DNA from: Chitinophagaceae bacterium
GTDB lineage: Bacteria; Bacteroidota; Bacteroidia; Chitinophagales; Chitinophagaceae
DNA: 15,837 bases
NCBI GenBank assembly: GCA_025963615.1
Contig: JAOQAL010000375.1
Span: 1 to 15,837 of the forward strand
Reading direction: 5' to 3'
In this document: positions 7,645 through 14,507 of the stretch, in pieces
Numbering within the stretch: position 1 is the stretch's first letter
How the letters are laid out: each line of letters opens with the position of its first letter
Program-made: the position numbers and the translations under genes
Notes under the pieces: model-generated
Told to the model about the DNA's origin: nothing
Databases searched by the model: none
Seen by the model: only the letters and a program-made list of their open reading frames with translations

Positions 7645-10600
7645 ATGCAATCACTAAAAAAAAAGATAGTTCAGCCTCCCGCTACGGTACAGCAATTTCC
7701 TATTGTAGGCGTTGGAGCATCGGCAGGAGGTCTCGATGCATTCAAGCGTTTGCTGAAAGCTATACCGGAGAATTCGGGAATGGCCTATGTGCTGGTACAG
7801 CATTTAGATCCATCGCATGAAAGCATCCTGCCTGAATTACTTACACGGGTAACCAAGATTCCTGTACATGAAGTTACCAATGATATTCACCTGGCGCCGG
7901 ATCATATCTATATTATTCCCGCTAACAAAATGCTCACATCAACCGATGGTGTGCTTAAGATTACGCCGCGTGATTTAAAAAATCCCAAGAACCTGCCCAT
8001 TGATCTTTTTTTTACCTCCCTGGCCGAAGTGCACAATAGTTTTGCCGTGGGTATTGTGTTATCGGGTACGGGTCATGACGGAACGATTGGATTGAAAGTT
8101 ATTAAAGCGCATGGCGGGATCACCTTCGCACAGGACAACGGATCAGCTGCTTACGATAGTATGCCGCAAAGCGCGGTGGATGCCGGCGTAGTGGATTTTA
8201 TTTTGGCACCTGAAAAAATTCCGGAACAACTATCGCAGATCAATAGCGCCTACCAAACCACTTCCATACGTGCGGAAGGAGAAGAAGTACCAAAAGACGA
8301 TGAATTAATTTTCAAACAAATTCTTTCGCTGATCCGCATGCACAGTGGCGTTGATTTTACCTATTACAAGCAACCCACCCCCCGTCGGCGTATTGCCCGC
8401 AGGATGGCCATGAGCAAAACAATAAAACTTTCAGCTTATCTCAAGCTTCTTCGTGATAATAAAGCAGAACAGGACGCGCTATTCCAGGATATGCTTATTC
8501 CCGTTACCTCCTTTTTCCGTGATACAAAAACTTTCCAGGAATTAAGCAAAACGGTTATCCCCCTGCTGCTTAAGAACAAAGTTGGGGACGGACCCATCCG
8601 GGCATGGATTGCGGGCTGCTCTACCGGTGAAGAAGTATATTCGCTGGCCATCAGCCTGCATGAATGTTGCGCGGAGAAGTTATCGCACCTGAGAATTCAA
8701 ATCTTCGCTACCGATATTTCAGAAGCCGCCATTAAAAAAGCCCGGGCAGGAATTTACAGCAAATCCGAAGTCCAAACGATTTCGGAAGGACGGCTCAATG
8801 ATTATTTTACAAAAAGGGGGGACACTTACGAAGTAAATAAATTGATCCGGGATATGTGCGTTTTCGCGCAACACAATTTTTTGAAGGACCCTCCTTTTGC
8901 AAAAATGGATCTGATCAGTTGCCGCAATGTGCTTATTTACATGGACACTTTTTTACAGAAGAAAGCACTCAGCACATTTCATTACGCACTCAAGGAAAGC
9001 GGCGTCCTGCTGCTCGGCAAATCTGAAACAACGGGATCCTCATCCGATTTGTTTAATCCGGTTGCTGGTCATGAAAAAATTTATGCACGCAAGTCCGTGC
9101 CTGGCCGTTTCATGCACGTAGCCACCGAACGCAAAGAAGAAGCGTTAGCGATTAAAAATACAGCGCCTAAACCAGAAGTTTCGCAAACTGACTTCCGTAA
9201 AAGCGCGGAGGCCACCTTGCTTTTAAAATATACGCCAGCCGGTGTTATTGTGAATGACCAGATGGAAATTGTTCACATCCACGGCACGATTACCCCCTTC
9301 CTGGAACCGTCGCCCGGCAAGCCAACTTTCAACCTGTTAAAAATGGCCAGGGAAGGGCTGGCTTTTGAACTGCGGAATGCTTTGCATAAAGCGAAAACGG
9401 TCAAGACTTCTGTTATCAAAGAAGGCATACCGGTGACCAACAACGGAAAACAATTGCTGGTTACCATTGAAATTCTTCGTCTCAGTAACACGATTGAACC
9501 ATATTCTCTCATCCTGTTTAGCAAAACTCCGGTAGCTTCCACGACAGAAGAAAAAACCAACGGTACCGCGGCATCACGGAAAATAAAAAAGGAAGCGCAA
9601 CTGCGCATTCAACAACTGGAAAATGAATTGGCGCAAACCCGTGAAGACATGCGCTCCATTACCGAAGACCAGGAGGCCGCCAATGAAGAACTGCAAAGCG
9701 CCAACGAAGAATTGCTGAGCAGCAGCGAGGAAATGCAGAGTCTGAACGAAGAGTTGGAAACATCAAAGGAAGAACTGCAGTCCACCAATGAAGAGTTGAC
9801 CATTGTAAATCATGAAATGCTCGACAAACAGGCGCAACTGAACGCCTCGCGTATTTATTCAGAAGCCATTATAACTACCATTCGGGAACCGCTCATTATT
9901 CTTGATAAAGCGCTGCGTATAAAAACGGCCAGCGCCTCATTTTATAAAAAATTCAATGTAGAACAACTGGAAACGGAAGGCAAACTATTTTATGAAATAC
10001 AAAACCACCTATGGGATCATACCAGGCTGCGCTCCTTGCTGGAAAAAATTCTTCCGGAGAAAGCCCGCCTTGAGGATTTTGAAATCGTAATCCGGTTCCC
10101 TTTGATGGGTGAGCGGATTTTACTGCTGAATGCCAGGCAGATTGTAAACGAAAATAGCACCGAACAATTAATTCTCCTGGCTATTGAAGATGTTACAGAT
10201 AGTAAAGCGGCCGTGCAAAAACAGATCAACGTGGCGGAAGAAAATTTTTTGCTGGAATTTGCCGAGGATTTTTCTCAATACAAAACCGATGAAGAATTTT
10301 ATGGCTCGCTGGTTACCTACCTGGCCAATAAAACCCGGATGGATTATACATTGATTGGCACGATAACAAGGAAGGAAAATGATTTGTTTACGATTAAAAC
10401 CATGGCCTTCAGCGACCATGGGCGCCTGGTGGACAATATTGAATATCCATTGTTTGAAAGTCCTTGCGAAGAGGTGATAAAGGACAGGGTTTGCTGTTAC
10501 CCGAAGGAATGCAGGATAACTTTTCCAAGAAACCAAACACTAACCCGTTTTAATATAGAAGGATATGTTGGGTATCCTTTATCCGATCATACCGGGAAGT

Positions 10601-11502
10601 CTATAGGTATTGTTGCCGTGATGCATGAAAAAGAAATCCCGAATCCTGAATATATTTCAGCGCTTTTAAAAATAGTGGCCAAGCGGACAGAATTTGAAAT
10701 GGAGCGGACGCAGTTCAGCAAAACATTGAAAGAAAACAATCTCAGTTTGAAAGCGGCGGTGGAAGAATTGGAAAAAACCAATATCCAGTTGCAGCAGTTT
10801 GCCTATATAGCGAGTCATGATCTGCACGAACCGCTCCGGAAAATAATGACTTTTTCTAAACGCATACAGGAAAAAGATAGATACGAGTTGCATGACGAAG
10901 TAAAAGTCTATCTTGACAAAATAGAAATTGCATCCGGGGGGATGAGAGTATTGATAGATGATCTTCTTAATTACTCACGACTGCTGGACCATGAAAAATT
11001 ATTTGAAGCCACCGATTTAGATGCAACCCTCGAAAGTGCATTGAAGAATTTTGAAGTGCTGATCGAACAAAAAAAAGCGGAGATAAATGCGGGAAAACTC
11101 CCCACTATCGAAGCAATACCTTTCCAGATGCGGCAGCTTTTTTACAACCTCATCGGTAATGCCCTTAAATTTTCTACCGAACAAACACCGCCGGTGATCA
11201 GTATTGCAGCAAGCCTCCTTTCGGAAAAACAGGTTACGCAGTATCCCATCCTTAATCCGTTGGTGCCTTATTATGAAATAATTTTTAAAGACAACGGTAT
11301 CGGTTTCGAACAAAAATACGGACGGCAGATCTTCGCCGTTTTCCAGCGCCTGCACAATAAACAAACCTACAGCGGCACCGGAATCGGCCTGGCCCTGAGC
11401 AAAAAAATAGTTGAAAACCATTCCGGGGAAATTTTCGCGGAATCAAAAGAAAATGAAGGCGCCGCCTTTCATATCATACTTCCACTGGTACAACCCCGGT
11501 AA
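7645..11502 (+). CDS. CheB-CheR-PAS-GAF hybrid sensor histidine kinase
   Basis: This 1285-residue soluble protein joins chemotaxis-type and kinase modules. A CheB methylesterase domain (about 15-205) keeps the triad S26 (GASAGG), H53 and D145 (GHDG), but has no receiver in front. CheR follows: the N-terminal helical part at about 218-295, then the SAM-binding methyltransferase with AGCSTGEE at 323-330 and N428 of NVLIYMD. A PAS-like segment precedes a coiled coil at 653-732 built from repeated NEEL-type heptads. PAS (about 738-860) and GAF (about 866-1018, with SPCEEV at 939-944) come next. The kinase has H1058 (ASHDLHEP), N1168/N1172, the G1 box DNGIGF at 1216-1221 and the G2 box SGTGIGL from 1243. 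No membrane segment or chemoreceptor is seen. The divergent receiver is the likely partner. The fusion type is known and widespread; its substrate in non-flagellated Bacteroidota is unclear. Confidence 0.93.
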   Translation: MQSLKKKIVQPPATVQQFPIVGVGASAGGLDAFKRLLKAIPENSGMAYVLVQHLDPSHESILPELLTRVTKIPVHEVTNDIHLAPDHIYIIPANKMLTSTDGVLKITPRDLKNPKNLPIDLFFTSLAEVHNSFAVGIVLSGTGHDGTIGLKVIKAHGGITFAQDNGSAAYDSMPQSAVDAGVVDFILAPEKIPEQLSQINSAYQTTSIRAEGEEVPKDDELIFKQILSLIRMHSGVDFTYYKQPTPRRRIARRMAMSKTIKLSAYLKLLRDNKAEQDALFQDMLIPVTSFFRDTKTFQELSKTVIPLLLKNKVGDGPIRAWIAGCSTGEEVYSLAISLHECCAEKLSHLRIQIFATDISEAAIKKARAGIYSKSEVQTISEGRLNDYFTKRGDTYEVNKLIRDMCVFAQHNFLKDPPFAKMDLISCRNVLIYMDTFLQKKALSTFHYALKESGVLLLGKSETTGSSSDLFNPVAGHEKIYARKSVPGRFMHVATERKEEALAIKNTAPKPEVSQTDFRKSAEATLLLKYTPAGVIVNDQMEIVHIHGTITPFLEPSPGKPTFNLLKMAREGLAFELRNALHKAKTVKTSVIKEGIPVTNNGKQLLVTIEILRLSNTIEPYSLILFSKTPVASTTEEKTNGTAASRKIKKEAQLRIQQLENELAQTREDMRSITEDQEAANEELQSANEELLSSSEEMQSLNEELETSKEELQSTNEELTIVNHEMLDKQAQLNASRIYSEAIITTIREPLIILDKALRIKTASASFYKKFNVEQLETEGKLFYEIQNHLWDHTRLRSLLEKILPEKARLEDFEIVIRFPLMGERILLLNARQIVNENSTEQLILLAIEDVTDSKAAVQKQINVAEENFLLEFAEDFSQYKTDEEFYGSLVTYLANKTRMDYTLIGTITRKENDLFTIKTMAFSDHGRLVDNIEYPLFESPCEEVIKDRVCCYPKECRITFPRNQTLTRFNIEGYVGYPLSDHTGKSIGIVAVMHEKEIPNPEYISALLKIVAKRTEFEMERTQFSKTLKENNLSLKAAVEELEKTNIQLQQFAYIASHDLHEPLRKIMTFSKRIQEKDRYELHDEVKVYLDKIEIASGGMRVLIDDLLNYSRLLDHEKLFEATDLDATLESALKNFEVLIEQKKAEINAGKLPTIEAIPFQMRQLFYNLIGNALKFSTEQTPPVISIAASLLSEKQVTQYPILNPLVPYYEIIFKDNGIGFEQKYGRQIFAVFQRLHNKQTYSGTGIGLALSKKIVENHSGEIFAESKENEGAAFHIILPLVQPR

Positions 11503-11512
11503 CTAAAAGTTT

Positions 11513-11607
11513 ATAAAAAATCCACCACAAGGCACATCGATACGAAGAAAAAAATCTCATTCCCATCCCTCTGTGCCCCCGTGTCTCCCTGCCTCCGTGG
11601 TTCAAAA
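11513..11607 (+). repeat. Dispersed intergenic repeat, family 1, copy C (diverged)
   Basis: TATAAAAAATCC...GGCACAT...GAAGAAAAAAATC...GTGTCTCCCTGCCTCCGTGG then TTCAAAA aligns along its whole length with copies A and B, with more substitutions. It lies ten bases after the kinase stop, in the same orientation as A and B. Copies B and C thus flank the receiver/kinase gene pair. Confidence 0.75.
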
Positions 11608-11670
11608 CCGGTGAATAGAATAACTACAGTTGAATCATTTTTTTTAAAAACACCAGCCCCAAAGCGCATA

Positions 11671-11692
11671 ACTACTTCTTATGTTAAGTAGT
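11671..11692. promoter_or_regulatory. Inverted repeat upstream of the reductase gene
   Basis: ACTACTT (11671-11677) and AAGTAGT (11686-11692) form a 7-bp inverted repeat with an 8-bp gap, 76 bp before the reductase start. It could be a dimeric regulator site. Just downstream, ATGGCCCGTTTT...CGATAA (11701-11730) is a nine-codon frame that may be chance. Confidence 0.3.
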
Positions 11693-11767
11693 AATATCTT
11701 TATGGCCCGTTTTGAAAACTGGAAGCGATAACCTCTTATTGTTAGTTACCAATAAACCTGAACCTAT

Positions 11768-12340
11768 ATGTCGAAAGTAATTGTAAGTATCTCCATGTCA
11801 CTCGATGGCTACATCGCCGGATCCAATATGAGTTCAAAACAACCCATGGGTGAAAACGGAGAAAGGATTCACGACTGGATGTTTAAAACCAAAACGGATA
11901 TGGATTCGGATGTGATCGATGAAATTTGGGAAACAGCAGGGGCTGTTATAGTAGGCGGACGAACATATAAAGTGGCAATTAGCGACGCCTGGCGGGGCTC
12001 ATCTCCTTTTAATATACCGGCCTTTGTGATTACCCACTCTGTTCCGGAAGAAATAGTAAAGGGGTTTACCTATATTACGGAGGGAATTGAAAAAGTATTA
12101 ATGGAAGCAACCGTTCAGGCTGGAGCAAAAAATATATGGGTCATGGGCGGCGCAGATATTATCCAGCAATTTATAAATGCTAAAATGGTAGATGAACTGC
12201 AAATTAACCTTGTTAATGTGTTAATGGGTAAAGGAGTCCGTTTGTTCGATAAGATAAACATTGGACAGGTTGAACTTGAAAAACAAAGAGTAATAGATTC
12301 TACCGGCGTAACACATCTTAAATACCGGGTGATAAAATAA
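11768..12340 (+). CDS. Dihydrofolate reductase family protein (RibD C-terminal type)
   Basis: This 190-residue protein belongs to the RibD_C/DHFR-like fold family, in the YyaP/YwjB branch. These are NAD(P)H-dependent reductases, but most members of this branch are not true dihydrofolate reductases and their substrates are unknown. Visible motifs: SISMSLDGYIAG at residues 7-18 (first strand and loop), VIVGGRTYK at 60-68, the nucleotide-binding IWVMGGADI around 123-131, and the late LVNVLMGKGVRLF stretch typical of the C-terminal subdomain. There is no signal peptide, so it is cytoplasmic. The length is normal. The next gene starts 49 bases later on the same strand, so the two may be co-transcribed. 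Nothing in the context indicates riboflavin or folate synthesis. Confidence 0.9.
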   Translation: MSKVIVSISMSLDGYIAGSNMSSKQPMGENGERIHDWMFKTKTDMDSDVIDEIWETAGAVIVGGRTYKVAISDAWRGSSPFNIPAFVITHSVPEEIVKGFTYITEGIEKVLMEATVQAGAKNIWVMGGADIIQQFINAKMVDELQINLVNVLMGKGVRLFDKINIGQVELEKQRVIDSTGVTHLKYRVIK

Positions 12341-12389
12341 AGTGGAGTTACTCCTATGGATTGTGATCTTACCACCTGAATCCAATAAA

Positions 12390-12674
12390 ATGAAAAAATT
12401 AGTCTTCTCTGTTTTCTTTTTTATAATTTTTAGCACGATGAGTTTTTCCCAATGTGATAAGGATGTAATTATTACTTCTTCCAAAACAGAATACCTGAAC
12501 ACCCGGGATTCTGTGCAACATACCGAGATGGAGAATACCGTAATTGAAATAAATAAATCCGGAATCACCATCACGCCGGCTGATAGCCAGGAAAGAAAAA
12601 TGCAGTGGAAGATAAAGAAAAATTCATTCCCGGCATTTCTTTGCGTTCTTTGCTTCTTTGCGTCCTTTGCGTGA
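12390..12674 (+). pseudogene. Small secreted protein gene, probably truncated by a CTTTGCG-type repeat
   Basis: The frame is open from 12342, but the ATG at 12390 gives MKKLVFSVFFFIIFSTMSFSQ, a clean Sec signal peptide, so 12390 is the likely start. The mature part begins CDKDVIITSSKTEYL and continues to about KMQWKIKK, a pattern I associate with a Bacteroidota family of roughly 140-residue secreted proteins (from memory, not checked). After that the translation (SFPAFLCVLCFFASFA) is simply the repeat at 12633-12684 read in frame, and the stop at 12672-12674 lies inside the repeat. The likely reading is that a functional 3' end has been lost. No continuation of the gene is visible beyond the repeats. 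It could instead be a shortened but still expressed protein of 94 residues. Confidence 0.55.
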
Positions 12675-12684
12675 AACATTCTTT
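12633..12684 (+). repeat. CTTTGCG-type repeat, copy 1 (partial)
   Basis: Reads TTTCTTTGCG, TTCTTTGCTTCTTTGCGTCC and TTTGCGTGAAACATTCTTT, matching the 3' half of copies 2 and 3. It supplies the last codons and stop of the upstream small gene. A small hairpin, AATAGCC/GGCTATT (12699-12717), follows. Confidence 0.8.
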
Positions 12685-12755
12685 GACGGCAGTGCTAAAA
12701 TAGCCCTTATGGCTATTGAAAGAAACATGAGCACATGGCAAAGATTTTTTAAAAT

Positions 12756-12853
12756 AAACCCGAAGAGATGTTGCGAAAGTATAGATGGATTCTTAACCGT
12801 TCATCTCTTTGCGCTCTTTGCTTCCTTGCGCGCTTTGCGTGAAACATTCCTTT
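12756..12853 (+). repeat. CTTTGCG-type repeat, copy 2
   Basis: This 98-bp unit runs from AAACCCGAAGAGATGTTGCG to CGTGAAACATTCCTTT and has about three differences from copy 3 (12930-13027). Within it AGAGATG pairs with CATCTCT. The frames on both strands here (for example minus 12749-13075, which repeats an MFHAKRA..QRAQRDERL module) are translations of the repeat, not genes. Confidence 0.9.
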
Positions 12854-12861
12854 CGCGTATG

Positions 12862-12924
12862 CCCGGGGTCTTGGCCAATCTATCGTAAATAAAAAAAAAG
12901 AAAAAGCTGAAGCCAGACCCCGGG
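12862..12924. repeat. Inverted repeat in the spacer between CTTTGCG copies 2 and 3
   Basis: CCCGGGGTCT (12862-12871) and AGACCCCGGG (12915-12924) are perfect 10-bp inverted arms, extended inward by TGGC/GCCA after a one-base bulge. They enclose an A-rich stretch of about 40 bp. The pair could form a stem-loop or be the ends of a tiny non-autonomous element. Confidence 0.5.
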
Positions 12925-12929
12925 ATAAG

Positions 12930-13027
12930 AAACCCGCAGAGATGTTGCGAAAGTATAGATGGATTCTTAACCGTTCATCTCTTTGCGCTCTTTGCTTCTT
13001 TGCGCGCTTTGCGTGAAACATTCTTTT
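12930..13027 (+). repeat. CTTTGCG-type repeat, copy 3
   Basis: Direct copy of 12756-12853 at a 174-bp offset, about 97% identical. Beyond it, 13028-13212 holds no gene and only the unplaced promoter of the acetyltransferase gene. Confidence 0.9.
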
Positions 13028-13212
13028 TGAGACAGAGCGCCTGTATGGCCCTGCCTCCGACACAGGACCTGCCAATAAGAATATTTCAAGAAAAATATAA
13101 ACTGGTATAATAAACCCCTTAACTTTATTCGCTATCCGCTGATTATTCTATTTCCCATTTTTAAATTATTAACTATACCGGTCGCCACCACGATCCAGAA
13201 ACAAAAATTATT

Positions 13213-14328
13213 ATGGCAATAACAACCACTAACACCTCGGAAAGGCTTTTTTCACTCGATGCCCTGCGCGGCTTTGACATGTTCTGGATTATGGGCGCAG
13301 AAGAGATTTTTCATGCATTGTTTAAAGTTACGGGTTCACCCTTCTGGGGCACGATGGCCGAAGAACTTACCCATCCTGCATGGAATGGATTTCATTTTTA
13401 TGACCTTATTTTTCCACTTTTCCTTTTTATAGCCGGTGTAGCTACCCCTTATTCGGTAGGCAAGCAACTGGAAAATGGCGCGTCAAAAAAGCAATTGGTT
13501 TGGCGCGTGGTAAAACGTGGTTTGATCCTGGTATTATTAGGACTTATTGCTAATAATGGCCTGCAATTGAGACCGCTTGCTGAAATCCGTTTTGGAAGTG
13601 TACTGGGCCGCATCGGCCTTGCTTATATGTTTGCGAATATTATTTATTTGTACACCAAACAAACAGCCCAGATCATTTGGTTTTGCGGTTTGCTGATTGG
13701 GTACTGGCTATTACTGAAATTTAATTCCGCACCAGGTTTTCCTAAAGGCGATTTAACCATGGAAGGAAACTTCGCTTCTTACATTGACAGGCTTATACTT
13801 CCTGGCAAACTATACCTGGGCATTCATGACCCGGAAGGATTAACAAGTACTATACCTGCCATTGGTACTGGCTTGCTGGGGATATTGACTGGCAACTTTT
13901 TAAAAAAGGGCAAATTAACGCCAACCAGGAAATCACTATGGATGGCCGTTGCCGGTATTATTTTTATTGCACTTGCCCATTTGTGGGACCTGGATTTTCC
14001 GATCAACAAAAATCTTTGGTCAAGTTCTTTTGTATTGAATGTGGGTGGTTACAGTTTGATCCTGCTGTCCATTTTCTATTATATCATTGATGTACTGGGC
14101 TATAAGAAATGGGCTTTTTTCTTTAAAGTGATCGGGATGAACTCTATCCTGATTTATATGTCGGGCAAGTTTATAGACTGGAGTTACACTACTAATGGAC
14201 TTTTCAAATGGTTCGGTCAATGGGTTGGTGATCCTTATAATATTGTAGTAATGGCTATTTGTTATGTGATGGTGAAATGGGCCTTTTTGTATTTTATGTA
14301 CAGGAAAAAAGTTTTCCTTAGAGTGTAA
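13213..14328 (+). CDS. HGSNAT-like membrane acetyltransferase (DUF5009 family)
   Basis: This 371-residue polytopic membrane protein is related to heparan-alpha-glucosaminide N-acetyltransferase and bacterial NagX-type proteins. These use acetyl-CoA on one side of the membrane to acetylate amino sugars on the other. The N-terminus has the family signature SLDALRGFDMFWIM (residues 14-27). H54 in THPAWNGFHFYDLIFPLF aligns with the region holding the proposed active-site histidine of human HGSNAT. I count about ten hydrophobic segments, near residues 18-36, 62-80, 100-117, 129-146, 150-167, 213-235, 243-260, 275-295, 301-322 and 343-363. The length is normal. Such genes often sit with N-acetylglucosamine uptake genes, but none are visible here; the exported PIG-L deacetylase is 9 kb away. 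Substrate is therefore unknown. Confidence 0.88.
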   Translation: MAITTTNTSERLFSLDALRGFDMFWIMGAEEIFHALFKVTGSPFWGTMAEELTHPAWNGFHFYDLIFPLFLFIAGVATPYSVGKQLENGASKKQLVWRVVKRGLILVLLGLIANNGLQLRPLAEIRFGSVLGRIGLAYMFANIIYLYTKQTAQIIWFCGLLIGYWLLLKFNSAPGFPKGDLTMEGNFASYIDRLILPGKLYLGIHDPEGLTSTIPAIGTGLLGILTGNFLKKGKLTPTRKSLWMAVAGIIFIALAHLWDLDFPINKNLWSSSFVLNVGGYSLILLSIFYYIIDVLGYKKWAFFFKVIGMNSILIYMSGKFIDWSYTTNGLFKWFGQWVGDPYNIVVMAICYVMVKWAFLYFMYRKKVFLRV

Positions 14329-14403
14329 GTCGGGAAAGAATTTCTAAATAAAAGTAATTGCTTAAGCAACCCGGAGTTAATGCGGCAAGAAAAGGCTTTA
14401 CAT

Positions 14404-14445
14404 AATGAAGAGGTCCCGGCATTGATTTGCCGGGACCTCTTCATT
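14404..14445. terminator. Perfect 18-bp hairpin after the acetyltransferase gene
   Basis: AATGAAGAGGTCCCGGCA (14404-14421), loop TTGATT, and an exact 18-base complement at 14428-14445. It lies 76 bp after the acetyltransferase stop and is the likely transcription end. However, no T-run follows on the plus strand, so a role as an mRNA-end stabiliser or a palindromic repeat is also possible. Its core CCCGGCA/TGCCGGG is shared with the hairpin at 5780-5808. Confidence 0.55.
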
Positions 14446-14507
14446 AGCCGGGTAGAAAAAGTAGAGACGTCAATCTTTCTGTCCGGCTTCTTAATTTTAC
14501 CATAATC

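Noticed and set aside
11701..11730. Nine-codon leader frame before the reductase gene
   Set aside because: No ribosome-binding signal, no codon pattern suggesting attenuation, and such short frames arise often by chance.
12658..12888. Plus-strand 76-residue frame through the repeat cluster
   Set aside because: It consists of repeat copies 1 and 2 plus spacer, with no recognisable protein features.
12221..13075. Minus-strand open frames containing MFHAK(R/D)AKKQR(A/T)QR modules (12221-12679 and 12749-13075)
   Set aside because: They are translations of the CTTTGCG repeat on the opposite strand, the module repeats exactly with the DNA repeat, and one overlaps the reductase gene. No signal of real coding was seen.
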